A stretch of DNA of 64,000 bases, taken from NCBI RefSeq assembly GCF_905475345.1, contig NC_066596.1:3151001-3215000 (forward strand), in the 5' to 3' direction. Of the stretch, positions 24,947 to 39,595 are shown piece by piece. The notes below the pieces were generated by a model. That model ran no database searches. It saw only the letters and a list, made by a program, of their open reading frames with translations, and had not been told where the DNA came from. Both the position numbers and the translations under genes were made by a program. The DNA is from Vespula vulgaris. Taxonomy: Eukaryota; Arthropoda; Insecta; Hymenoptera; Vespidae. The first letter of the stretch is position 1, and every line of letters starts with the position of its first letter.

Positions 24947-27284
24947 GGTCGAAGAGAAGAAAGATACAGTGTTACCTGGTGTTGGACTAGAAACGTATAG
25001 TTAAAGCTAGCATATGTCGAGGAAGGGAAAAAAATTGACGCCACAAAACCGCCATAGGTTTCTATTCTTGGATAACCCAAGGAAAAGTTAAGGAACATGA
25101 TAGTTAGTTGAACAGAGAAATAGGATTTAAATATAGCGATGGTTTTAAAAACGTTCGAATTTGATCAAACGTATGATTGAAAATATTTTTTGTAATGTTC
25201 GTTTTTTCTTTTCACATGGATATGTAAAATGAATAGAACGATATTCGATTGTACGTATATTAAAAATTTGATAATATATATATATATATTTGTTTAATAT
25301 TGTCTATAAATAATTTATGATATAAAAGTTTGTAATAAAATCTATAGAAAGAAATGTAATAATAATCTTGTTCGTATATTTTTAATTTAAGTTATTAATA
25401 ATGTACTATCAATATATTTTATTTCGAAAATAACTTGGCATGACAGTATTATTATTATCTTTCCTTGAATATTATTTTTCAAAGAGGATATCTGGTTCAA
25501 AGAAAATCTATAAGTAATACGTAACGTTATTATCGTAACGAAAAAAAAAAAAGAAATGTAATTCCATAAATACGATATCGAGAATAATGATAAGAAGAGA
25601 TTTTTCTTATCTCATTTTCGAAAGTTTCCAAGGGGAAAGTTTGGCGAAGTAAAATCTTATATTTTCACGAAAGCTATTCGCATACGAGCGGAACTAGTTG
25701 TTAGTACATAGTTGCTAATGTAAAAATAGCTGATCCGTATTCAAGCTCAGCACTGACCATCCTCTACCGTATTTAGTAACGTGTCTAAAGCATTCAAGGA
25801 TCAAGTATAAATGAAACTTGTTATTTAATTACATTCGCGTGATTTCTTTCTTTCAATGATCGATACGGGATAAATCTTTTTTTATATTGAATTTATAAAG
25901 CGTCTCTTTTTAAATATGTAATATAAGTATTTTCATTTCATTTTTTTTTATACGATTAATCAAATGACAATAACATAGTTGAAGTATAACAATTGTAATC
26001 AAAAAATTCATATTCAATTTAGAGCAAATGAAAACAAAAAGATAGAGAGAAAGAGAGATAAAAAATATTTCGTTTTATATATTAAAAAATTCGTGTTAAT
26101 AGTGTAAACTTGAAGATTATTAAAAAATATTATTATAAATGTATATACAAAAACGAGTTTGAATTAAATTTTTCTTTTTAATAATTATTAAAAAAAAAAA
26201 AAAAATAAATGAATGAATAAACAAATAAAAAAAATAAAAATACGATGTAATCTAATACATACACATTCTACTAATTACTATATAGAGAATATATAGAGTT
26301 GAAAGTGTTATCAGTCTGATTAGAAATGTAAAACCTATTGAGTGCGTTGCGACGCCGACGATTTTAGAATTTAACTTCAGAAAGACATGGTTGGTGGCAG
26401 CATCGAGCAAGACTAACAACTAACACAAGAGATTCATCTTCTCTCGCTTTTTCCCCCGATCGAGACACGACTAGAATGTTAGATTTTGCTTTACCAACGG
26501 AGAGAAGTTTAGAATCGTATTAGAGAGATGATTAAACAGATGGTGCCATTGTGTCTAATATCTAGTAAGAAGTTTCCCTCTGTTTGCATAAATCAACTAA
26601 CTCTGCAAGTATAATTGAAGATCATTATAAATTATTAATACACATTCAGTTTGTATTAATCTAACAACGATTAGAAATCCTTAAAAATCGCATATAGATT
26701 TCTTTTCAAGAGAAATCAATTCTCTACTTAATCCGAACGAAAATGATTGGAATTTTCGATAAAAAGAAAGAATGAAAAAAAAGAAGAATAAAGATATAAA
26801 AGAAAAAGATAACTAATTATAATTACAAAGAACGAAATAATTTGAATAAAAAAGAGAACAAAGAAATAAATAAATAGAAGTATAAAAAGGATACTTCTGA
26901 TCTTTCCTCCTTCGAAGGAAAAAGAAAAGAAATAAAGAAAAAAAAAAAGGAAAGTCATATAAACGTGCAAGGAACAAGATAATCGATGATCTTGTTTCTT
27001 TCGATTGATATTTTTGTCGAACAATAAAATGTTCGAAGAGAACAAATTTGTGTTCGATCACAACTCGAACCCATCAGTAGGTGAACCGAGACACGGCAAG
27101 CGAATAGGGAAAGCCCTGGTAGCTTCGTCTGTCGGCATGGCAACAGCTCCGCGCGTCCCGGCGTCGGGACGCTCGATACTAGACGACGACGACGACGACG
27201 ACGATAACGACGACGACGACGATAACGACGACGTCGTCGAGGACGAGGACGTCGACGAGGACAACAACGACGACAACGTCGACG

Positions 27285-27318
<34 letters not shown>

Positions 27319-28746
27319 CGACGACGACGACGACAACGACGATGATGACGAGGACGAGGACGAGGACGACAACTACGACGACTACGACGACGACGACGAC
27401 GACGACGACGCCCAAATCCAAAGAGGGTTGAAAACAACCTACACGCGACACTGACTAACTCGTCACATGTAAATCGTATAACACACGAATACACAAATTT
27501 GTGCATGCTATTTTAAATGGCTTTCAGAAACTTACAAAGGGGAGATGTCTTAGTATTAGAAAAGGGCTTCGCAAATTCCCATTCTAATTTTCTTTGTTGT
27601 TTCGTGTAATGAATATAATTAATAAATAACAATCGAGAGAAAGATCGATGATCAGGATTAAAGAAAATAATATATATTATCGAAAGTTCATTGAATCGTT
27701 TGATAAATTTTTAATAAAAGTTAAACGCGGTATATTTATAGACGTAGAGATTTTATTAATGATTTTTTTAATGTAAAGGATTGAAAGTTATGAATTTGTG
27801 TCTTTTTATTTGTATGCAATTGAATATTTTATTGTATGAAATACGATATTAAAATTTCGATTGAATTGTTTGATAATTTCAAATATATATCATCTAAATG
27901 CTAAGCGTGGTTTTCCAATAGAAGATATTAGAAATAAAAAATTATAAATAAGAAGATCTAATAAAAAAGTAGAAATAATCGTTAAATGATTTTTATCATT
28001 TATATAACAATTTCCGACTTTCTCTTCGAATGTGACAATAATTCTGTTTCATCTTATCTTATTTTTACGATCAGCTTTTCAAACATAATGGATAGATCCA
28101 TTTTATCTCTATATCCTTTGATAGAATAACGAGTTGTAGTATTTCCATGGGAATACAAAGTCCAGAAATATGTAGAAGAAATAGGATATATGTGAAAGCA
28201 TAGGAGAATGCCAAAGTCTCAAGATAATGTATAGGGGTGGTGCTCGATAGTCGGCTTTACTACCCTTGGCAGTGAAACAAATGCATTTCTAAGACATCCT
28301 GTTATGTATTATAATACCATGAGAGAGATATTCGTTCGTGATTTATTACAAATAAAAAAAGAAGAACATTGAAAAAGAAATCTTGTTAAAAAATTTATCA
28401 ATTTTATCGACTTTACGGAATATTTGTTTTTCCATTTCATTTTAAATGAAATTAAACAAAGCATAGAATAGTGACGAAGAAATTATTCTCAGTTGTCATA
28501 AAATTTTACCGCTGTTGATCGTCTGAGTTGTTCGTCTCGTTATCAGGGCTTACTCTCGATAAGGAAAAAGAAAAAGAAAAAGAAAAAAAAAAGAAAGAAA
28601 AAAGATGAAAAATCAATATTTGCACGAAAGAGAGAAGAAAAATAGTGAATTGTTTCGTGTGAGATAAATCACAATCCTTCAAAGTATCTTATTATATTAC
28701 TAATTGAATTTCTTAAATTAATAATATTTCTTTAAAAATATCTTCA

Positions 28747-28777
<31 letters not shown>

Positions 28778-29949
28778 CTTTTTTTATCTTCTATCTTTAC
28801 AAAAAAAGAAGTTAACTATACAAACGTGTTCGAATTTTTTTTCGTTGTTTCACTGTGACGATTTAACTATCGATCATAGAAAAAAAAAAGAAAGAAAGAA
28901 AAAATAAAACAAAACAAAAAAAAAGAAGAAGAAATTAGACAAGAAAACCTCTTTTCTCTTCAGATAATCCATTTAATCCAAACAACCTTAGGATGGCTTT
29001 TAGACACGTCCAAGAGGAAAACGTTCAACAGTTCTGGCCTAATGCCAAGACCTCTCCTCACCTCTCTCTTTCTCTCTCTTTATCTATCTTTCTCTCTCTC
29101 TCTCAACTACTCGAGGTTTGAGTAGTTCGTAATTGCGTATTGTCCCTCCCTACACCTCCCCACCCACATTGGTCTATCTCTTTTTCTATTCTTTTCTAGA
29201 CGACCGCAGTGAAACGTCGTTGAAATACGTCGATACGCATTGCCGAAATGATTTCGTTTGGTTCATTGAACTCTTCTCTATCTTCCTTGTTTGATTTAGA
29301 AGGAAAAAAAAAAAGAAAGAAAAGAAAAGAAAAAAGGAAAGTATTTACAAATTTAAATGACTTATGAAAAACAATCGGAGTACTATTCTTCTTTATCTTC
29401 TCTCTTTTTCTCAGTATATATATATATATATATATACTATCTCTTCTCTCTCTCTTTTTTTAATCAACTTCACCTGCCATACATTGTACCTACACAGATA
29501 GTAACATGATTGGCTTTGCGTTGTGGGAAAAAAAGAAGAGGTAACTTTTTTGTGTGCGAGTTCTCGTCAACGCGAGGTGGTGATTTGCGAATACGGAACA
29601 GAAGAAGAGAGAAAGAAAAAAAAGAAAGAGAGAGAGAGAGAAAGAGGGAGGGAGAGCGAGAAACATCGGATGGTATCAAAAGAGATACGGGGGTAGAGAG
29701 TATGAGGGAGAAAGAGAAAGACAGATAGACAGCTTTTCTCACCCCTTTAAAAAGCGACAGCTTTTCATTGGACGCGGCGAAGCGTACATACATACATTCC
29801 CATGGCGTGAAGAAAAAGAGAAGAGCAGACAAATTCGATTTTTCCACGATGGCGGAAGATGCAGTGAGAATTCGAGGAGTTTAAGCGAAAATTTACCCCG
29901 ACGATTTTCTTCCCATACAAAAAATATTCTTTACTCTTTTATATATTAC

Positions 29950-30016
<67 letters not shown>

Positions 30017-31597
30017 ATTTTATTGTTTATATTATTTATACAGAGAATATAATTCGTATCATTCGTTACTTCTAATTGTATTATAACAATAACAATAAGA
30101 ATTAGATATTGATACGATTTAACTAATTTTTTATAAAAATTTACTCATCTATTTTTGTATGATCAAAATTATGAAAAACAAAGAAAAACGATAATGATAT
30201 TTATTTAATGTAAGATTGAATCGTTTCTATCTCTATCTAGCAATGTTCTTTTTCTTTCCTTTTTTTTTTTTGGAAGAAAATTATGTTTTCAAACTCTGAA
30301 AGAAGTTAGACCGTAAAAGAAGGAGTATTTGTCGGATAAATTTCATCGAGGCCATTAGGAACGAAATCGAAGCGAGTGGAAACTACTACCGAGATGCCTT
30401 CCGTGGCCAATGAAAACCGGTTTTTGAACGCGTCGAGCACCATCATGTATGTATATATATATATATATGTTTTTTTGTATATATGTATATATATATATAT
30501 ATATATGTATATACCAATGTCGCAATGAACGAAGGAAGGAATCGATTTTTCTTACAATTAGATAAAAGTTCACATGCACGAGTCTTTGCATGTGCAATCT
30601 AAGCTGTCTAACGTTTACAGATTTCGAGATAGAAAGAAATAGAGAAAGAGAAGGAGATAGATAGATAGATAGAGAGATAGAGATAGAAAGAAATATGTAA
30701 TAAGTATAAATAGTATTGGTCTAGCGTAATAGATCATTCGTTTTCTCCTATGCAATAATCTCGAGGATGCTAATATAGAAAGATGATATGTCGTTGTCCT
30801 TTATTATCTTTTCAAAGGACGTAATATCCTAGTGAAAATTACAAGAGAAAGTCGAATTTTTATATTACGCGATGAAAAGAACATATAAGATTATCGATCT
30901 TAGAAAGTGATCGATAGTGATTTAACATATTCTTTATCAAATCTATTTAAATTTATCTTGATTTTGGTCCAAGAGTAAAATTTATTTTCAAACTTGTGAT
31001 CTAGAATGTTTCTATGAATTAATTTATATTTTATCAATGTAAAGTACAGCAGAGATACTTATTGTTAGTTTACTAATTAAAATTGCATCTACTAATTAGC
31101 AAGTTACATAGGTTAGAGAACTACGAGTGCACTTCCGAAAAAAGAAAAAAAGAAAAAAAAGAAAAAAAGAGAAATGAGGTTGATTATTCTCTTTCATATT
31201 TCATTTTCTTTCTCTTTCACAATATAACAAGTAATTGATGAATAAATTAAGAAAGAAAGCCCTTTTATCTCCTAATGTTTTATATATATCAAATTTATTA
31301 TTCGATACTGCATATTTAAAAAATGATTGATATATCCATTAACAACACGAATATTGTATCTTTCCGTTCATAAACTTATAAACATAAAAGAAAAAAAGAA
31401 AAGAAGAAAAAAGAAACAAAACAAAAAATAATAATAATAATACATTATCTTCCCTTTAGCGACTTGTCCTTAACCCTCACACAGGTGTGTTTTCTTTTCT
31501 TTCTTTTTCTCGGGGTGAGTCATGCGAACTGAACGAGAACCGCATCAAGAGAGAAAGAGAGAGACAGAGACAGAGACAGAGACAGAGACAGAGGCAG

Positions 31598-31635
<38 letters not shown>

Positions 31636-34600
31636 GGAGAGGGAGGCAAACTCGAGTTGCACCCTTAGTGGTGACACACATCCACCCTCCAGTAGCACGC
31701 AACATCATGCTAATTAATAACAGCATGCCGTGTAACTGCCCAACCACCCTGATTCATCCCCCAATTCATTCACTCTCTCTCTCTCTCTCTCTTCTCAATT
31801 CTCTTTTACGATAAAAGTCACAAAAGACATCGGTTGGATATATTGGCAAGGAAATGAAGAGGGTTGCAAGACCACACCCTTTCTTTTTTCGTTCTCTCTC
31901 TCTCTTTCCCTCACTTACTATTTCTTTTTCTTTACACACGTTAGAAGGGTGTGAAAACAATGTCACAGTGACATTGAGGTGTGAAAGAGGAATATTCTCA
32001 TTCTCTATCTCTCTTTCTCTTTCACTTGAGAAATATACTCAAGTACCTTCTTCTTCTCGAAACCCTTCCCTCTCTCCCTCTCTCTCGAAAGCTCTCCTCT
32101 CTTAAAAGTATCCAGAAGGGTGTCGATGTATCGTCCCAATCGCGTATTTTTCACCGAGTATCGACGAAAAAAAAGAGAGAAGGATTCGAAGTTTCTAACA
32201 CTCCTTTTACTGGGCGATTATTCTGGGATCCTTGCCAGCTCTAGTGCGAAGATTCAAGGATTTCTGCCTTTCTTTCTTTCTCTCTTTTTTCTCTGTTAAG
32301 ATCGGATAGAAGAGCACACGGAGAGACGACAGCTAAGCTTTCGCAAACTCGCTAAATCCGGATTAGGATGTTACGTTGAAGTATGAATGAAATCGAAACG
32401 AGTTCAATGCATGAGAAAAATACTTTTATTTTTTTATCTATAAGACCGTTGCAACTGTTGCAACTGAAAACGATTTTCTTTCTTTTCTTTTCTTTTTTTT
32501 TCATGAGAAGGAGTATTAAAAGAAAAAAAATTTCACTTCATAATTAGACCGAAAATGTTAAAACTTTGAAATTAAATTTATTCTTTTTCTATTTAACAAA
32601 TGATACGATTGGAAAAAGTTATAGTATTGATTATTGCTAGTATAATTGTATTATATTAATCATAAGTTATACTCGATGTATAAGAAATATGAAAAACACT
32701 TTGGAAACGAAGTAACGAATCATTTTGTTATGACAAAATAAAATAAAATTAACAAAATACACATAGACATATAGGTATTTATGTATGTATATATAAATGT
32801 GTATGACTTGGTACTAAGTTACGTGACTACGTTATAGAAGGTTAAAAAGAGAAAGAAAATAGAAGGGAGAGGAAAGGTTTTAACGAAGATTTAAGATTTA
32901 ACGAGAGCCTTAGGTATTTATCCCGACCTACGATACCACCTACGCCCTTTTCCTTCCTCTAGCGATCTTATTTACGATCGCATAAAATTCTTCAGAAGAT
33001 CTGAGAAGATCGTTTAAAAAAAGTGGTGAGTATAGTAGTAGTAACGTAGGAGAAGGATAAAGATATAGTAACGAGACACGTGTAATGTAACTGAGAAAGA
33101 GAAAAAGAAAGAGAGAGAGAGAGAGGGGTATAGTCGATTAAACGAATTTATATCGTACCATGAATAACAAGACGCATCTTGGATAATAAATTACGTGCTC
33201 TTATTTTTGGAATGTCGAGTTCATCTTTATCTCAGAGATATTGCGACAAACCGAAGATAACGAACTTAAATCATGTATATGAACTTTTAAAATCGTACAT
33301 TTTATTTATAGAAAAATGAATATTTGTTTTTTATATAGCATTTATCGTTTTTAAACGTCAAAATATTACATTTTTGTTCATCCATTTAAAAGATACATTT
33401 GTTTAATCGATCAATATTTTTTTTCTATAAAAATCTCTAGTTTCTTTCGATCAGCTGTTTTCTGTCATAAACGTTCAAACTCTTCTTGAAGATTTGGAAA
33501 ATTAAATTATATCGACTTATTCATTAAAAACAAAAGGGAAAGAAAAAAGAAAAGATAGTCTAAATTTTTTAATTTCTCTAAAAAAAAAAAAAAACCTTCG
33601 TAAATAATTTAAATAATTTCATAAAAATAAATAGCTCGAGCAGATGTGCGAATCAGATTAAAGGGCAGGTTTCTTTTTTTTAAGTTTGCCGACTTTATAA
33701 GCCATAGGTTGTAGAGGGTTGTACTCAACTGGGTTGGGAGTACTCAACAGAATTCTTTTTTCCCGAAGGGAGAGTGCAACGATGGGAGTGTACTTAGAAA
33801 TTCTCTATTGCGTTGGCATTGATCGTGAATGTGCCATATGTGCTATGAATGACGAGGGTTAACGAACGAACACTTCTTGGCTAAGCAATAGAGATCAATC
33901 TTTGGAGCAACGAGTGTTAGAAACTAAGTAAGATAAGTATAAGCTAAAGTAACAATAAGTTTAACAAAATTGAAAATTATTTTACAAGGAGTATTATTTT
34001 ATTAAATATATAAATTATATCTAATGTCATCACGTTTAATATAAAAATTTGGGACAGGTTTTAAAATAAATTAATAGAATTGAAAATGTGTGACCTTATA
34101 AAGAATATCGAATTGAAAAATTATATAAATAATAATATTAATAAAGTCGATTATAATCTTTGAAGCAATTATTAAAATATTGTAAAAAAAAAAAAAAAAA
34201 AGAAAAAACAAACAAACAAATTAATGAAATTAAAAATGATTTTACAAAGAATATTAAATTAATAAAAATAAAATAGATAATATTTATATAATATAATCAT
34301 AATTAATTATTCTTTGAAAAGGAAATATCAAAATTATTTTATTGTAAAGTAAAATAAATTCATGAGAATTACAAATAATGAAATTCTCTTTCTCTCTCTC
34401 TCTCACACACACACACATATATATAATATATATAATATTTAATTTTATTATTATTTTGTTAATCGAATGCAACAAAGAACGTCTACTCCAAACTTTCTAC
34501 TTTTCTTTTTTCGTCATGGTATGGACGTGACAAAACGGAAGAGTAGAAGTTGCTTTTTCTCGCGGTGACGAACAACGTTGCACGTCAGGTAAGCATATCC

Positions 34601-37600
34601 GGGAAGTTTGGGCCATTGAACCATGTTACTGATGAACACAATGAGTGATAGAAGCTTGCAAGTAACGAGACCGGTTCGTTTGCCTCGATTATCGATTTTC
34701 TTTCTTACTCTTAATAACACTACTTCTTTCTCTTTACAATACATGTATATATGTATACATATATACTATATTTAGAAAATCAATATTATTATCAATAATA
34801 ATTACTGACAGAAAAAATAGCTGCGATTAGAACGTCGCATAATTTTTGCCATATTAGTATTCGAAAAAAAAATCTTTTACACTCATCAAATTTAACATAT
34901 TACCTATTAGATAAATAAAAAAAGAAAAAGAAAAAAATTTATAATATATGATAATCGATAAAAATTGATACAAAATAATATTAATATAAAATATATCGTT
35001 AAAGAAATAAATTTTCTTTTGGAGAGAATTTCATTCTCATCGAAAAAAGAATTAAATCTAACGATTTAACTATTAAATCAATAAAAATAAAATCCACTTA
35101 ATTTAATATAAATATTAGACAGACAAGTTAATAGATAATTCATTCGATCAGAGAGTAAGTCATTGGGAAAGAATGATATCAGTGTAAAATACTCGTGTAT
35201 CTGTTTATGTATACATACATACATACGTATGTAAGTACTTACAACGATCAGTACATGTATCGATTTAACGATTCGCTATGCGAACTATTCGAAGGGAGTG
35301 AAAGTCTAACTGTTGAATGTGAGCTTCGTGATAGTGACGATGGCGCGAAGGTTGCGCGATATTTCAAAGCCTTTACGAATTGCGAAACGTTCTTGCAAAC
35401 CTAATCGTATGTTCAATACCGAACTGTTAATCCCAAGAAGATGAATATGTCCTGATGCATCAGTTACCTTTCAGAAAAAAAAGAAAAAAAAAAAACAGGA
35501 GAAACAAATTGATCTATCTCTTATTAATTAACAAATGAAAGAAATGAATAAATCGTTTCTAGTCAATTCATTTCTAAATCAATTCATTCAATTCATAGTC
35601 AAAAATAAAATTCGATTAGCGAATTAATGGATTGATTTAATAGATTACAATCAAAATCTCCTATAAGATAATTTAATATATCACAGAAAATATTTCTCAT
35701 CGATCAAGTTCGTGCAACGAATTTAAAAAATCGATAATAATAGAGAGATACTATATAAATTGCTATATTATAAATCATCTTTTTTCTTATATTTTTTTTT
35801 TCCCTAGAGGATAATCCTAAAAGAAGGAAAGACAAAAGCTTATCATTTCGAAGGATAGAAGAGTAGAAAATGATGAAGAAAGAAATGGCGACGCAGGAGG
35901 TGCCATCAAGAAGAAGAAGAAGAAGAACAAGAACAAGAAGAAGAAGAAGAACAAGAAGAACCAGAAGAAGAAGAAGAAAAAAGAAGAAGAATAAAAGGGA
36001 TAATTCAACGACTCGCAGCCGGTTTTCCATAGCAGCCTATAACGAAACTTTTACTAGGTACGATGAACCAGAAGGATGACTCATGATTCTCCCCCTCCAA
36101 TCATGATTGCAATGATGAAGAAGAAGAAGAAGAAGAAGAAGAGGAGGAGAAGGACGTTGGTAAGGAGTAGTAGTAGTAGTAGTAGTAGTAGCAGTAGTAG
36201 TAGTATAGTAATAGTAGTAGAAGAGGAGGAAGTTCGATGGTAAAGAAGAAGGAGCAAGGACATTAGTCCTGGCGATCTTAAGGTAAAGCGCCTACGCAAT
36301 GTCCTTTCTGTATCTAGAAGGAAGAAAAGAGAGAGAGAGAGACAGAGAGGATGAGGGGGAGGGATAATAAAAAGAAGATGAAGAAGAAGAAGAAGAAGAA
36401 GAAGTGAGAGGAGCCTAGTCTTACTTATTATACGTCTGTTGGCTAGTGCGATTTATAGTGAGTGTTTCTCCTAGCATTGTCGTTCTAGAAAGTCAGAAGA
36501 TGCATTATAGCTTAAAGCAAATCCTACTTCTTCATTTTGATGTAAGTTACGACATTGTTGTCTCTCTCTTTCTTTCATTCCATTCAATTTTAACATATTC
36601 TTATATCTGACCTTCTTTCTTTTTTTTTTTGTTTTTGTTTGGACAGATAACATGAGATTTGACACATTTGATCTGTTCAAATATAATTAAGAAGAAAGTC
36701 AGATATTATAAATATGTCAAAGTTGAACGAAATGAGATAATAGTTGAAATGTTGACATTTTGAAATTTTAATTTCTCGGCGATCGATCTACTATCACGTT
36801 CAGATATCCTTTTACTTATTGCTTCTAGCAAATTTATTCTATGAAGACAACTTAATTGCAATCCACACGTGTTTTAATTTCCGCCGTTTTCAAGAATAAA
36901 TGATTCTGTTATCCTGTTAGGGGACTAATAACAATCTAGCTTTTTTAGTTTATTTCTTAGCTTACCTCTGCTAGCGGCTCTTCTTTAGTGACGTCTCCAT
37001 TCTTGGGTGTTTCCTCACGAGTCGGCTTGCTCTTGTCCTTCTTGCTGAAGCTGATCGACCTGAGGGACCACTTTTTCCTCATCTATGAACAACGAGGAAG
37101 CGTCATTATATAACGTAATACTAGATCAAATCGTTTCTATTAAACATTTTTTGTTTTAATTTGATTTCTATATACGTGTGTGCGCGTGTGTGTTGGAAAG
37201 AAATTGTTCAGTATAAAAATACATGAGTATTTATCTAGTTCATCCAGTTATAATATTACTGCAAATTTTGAATATTAAGTATTAATCAATTCAACTGGGT
37301 ATTTTATTTTATTTTTTAAGTCGACATTTATCTATTTAGTTTTTTCTTATAATCGAATATACATGTATATTGAGTTAATTTTTACACGAATATTGTTTTC
37401 TTCTTATTTATTATAAATCCAGCTATCAATGTATTAAATTTATTTTAATTATTTAAATTAATGTGTAATGGCCAACACACCTTATCTTTTTTTTTAGGTT
37501 CCTTGCTGTCTGGTGAAGCAACAGTGTTGGGACTGGCTGGATTGCCTTCCGTAGGCGTTGTAACCTCCGCACCTTCTGCTGAAGGTTCGCCAGACGATTC

Positions 37601-38808
37601 TTGCTTCGTATCCTCCGACTTTACTTCTTCGGATTCCTGCTATAAATAATAAAATTATAAATTAATTTAATAAGATACATCGTAACAATACAGATTATAG
37701 CGATTCGACTATAAATAAAGGATGCAGCAACACGTGATTAACATGTAAATGTTATCGTTAACATGATTTTACATCGTTTCAAGGATCATTTTTACATTGT
37801 AAATAATAGATCGATGTGTAATGTTTGTGAATGAATTTTTTCTTTGTCTGTCTCTATTTCTTTCTTTCTCTCTCTTTCTCTGTTGAATATACATTGTCCA
37901 CGTCAAAACGAAAAGTTTCAAAATTTGAAGTAAAATAAAGTTGAAAGGAAAGAAAAGAGATGGAGAGTGTATTCTCGTTGGAATAAAGCAGCTGCTCTGC
38001 TGTGGCTTGAACCAACACGTCGTCGTGCAGGATGAAACCGCGAAAATCTCGGATTACGGAGAACGATAAGTGGTTCTCAACTTGAATTTCTGATAAATAA
38101 ATAAGGATTTCGTACGTTTAATCTAAATATGAAACGTATCGATTATTAAATATAAAAGTAAACTTAAATAAATGTTATAGTATTATATAATAACGTAAAA
38201 ATTAAAATTAAAATTATATATATATATATATTCACATATATTGTATTACAATATAATATTTATCTCCTTCTTATTATTTATTATCGAACGAGGAAGAAAA
38301 CTGAATGAAATTTATTATAATTATTCGTCAAAGAAATAGACGAAGAAGGTAATCTCTAAATATTTGTGATAAAAGTAAAAAAAAAAGAAAGGAAACAAAG
38401 ATAAAAAATAAAAATAAAAAAAAATAAGAAAAAAGAGAGAAAGAGAATCATGAAAATTTTAGATAAAAAAATCCCATGAATATTTTTTCTATCATTTGGA
38501 GGATACATAAAAGGAAGGAAAATAAAGAAAAAGAGAGTTCTACTGAGCTGTTTTTCCTTTTTACGAGGAGACAACACAGTCATCGCCTTGGGCACATTAT
38601 ATTATGTAAATAACGAGTTATTTTCGTTCGTCGTAGACGCGGAAACGTGACAGGTCCGTCTGGGACGATGTGTCTTTGGTATTGTGTAAGGTGTTAAATT
38701 GTACGAAGAGTAGAAAGAGAATAATGTAGATTGTAGGCGATGTAACTTTTCACGTATTTATATACTACATATGTATCTATCCTATGTGTACATAGTACTA
38801 CATCGTAC

Positions 38809-38839
<31 letters not shown>

Positions 38840-39561
38840 AAGATGCATTTAGCAGTCCGTTGCACGTCTTCTTTTTTCTATTTCCTTGTATACGCGTGTA
38901 ATAGTCTTAGAATGAACGTGTCACATTCATTTAAATAAGGCGCCACTGACACAACTATGTTTTTCTTTTTTTTTCCTTTTTTTTCTATTTTTTCCTTTTC
39001 TTTCTTTCTTTTTTTTTTACATAGACTCACGTATACATATATGAGACACGAATTGAATTGCGAAGAAGAAAATGAGCTACGTGTAGGCGCCACTTAATAT
39101 AAAATATCCTACGATGTAATGTTCTAATTGTTAACTCGTATTATTCATACTCGATTGTCAAATATATTTATTATAATTATTAGAAAAATTCTTGCATAAC
39201 ATATCTTCATATTAAAATCGATTTACAAAATTTTATATGGTTGTATATGATATAATGATATTATTATTATGTCTGTGTGGAATAGAAAAGCAATTACATA
39301 AGGTAATTTTAAAAACGAAATAAAAATTTTTGATGAGAAACAATACAACATACATGGAGGATATTACTTTTTAATTCGATATTATTTTACACAATGATCG
39401 TAAACAGGAAACTGAGAAGGACGTTTCAAGGACCGATCTCGTGTTTTGCTATTAGAATGCAACGAATTTCAATCGAGTGAATCGTAAAAAACTCTCTCGC
39501 TCGAGTTCGAGATAACTTTCTGGAATTCGACTCCTTCGAAATAATATACAACACGCGATTC

Positions 39562-39595
<34 letters not shown>

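Larger units (their letters stand above)
19804..36965 (-). other. Akap200: 17-kb Akap200 intron
   Basis: Apart from the alternative first exon (22318-22440) I see no supported coding exon. The intron is full of GA, AGA, TA and GAC microsatellites. GC-richer islands that may be regulatory or 5' exons occur at about 23510-23680, 27075-27180, 29490-29880 (with TTTAAAAAG and a CGATGGCGG motif), 30350-30440, 33630-33860 (two GTACTCAAC copies) and 35265-35404. The long frames across 27005-27506 are translations of the GAC array in three phases. Confidence 0.6.

Noticed and set aside
27005..27506. Long Asp-rich, Ser-rich, Val-rich and Arg-rich frames on both strands
   Set aside because: All are translations of the GAC array in different phases; none has a recognised domain or splice support.
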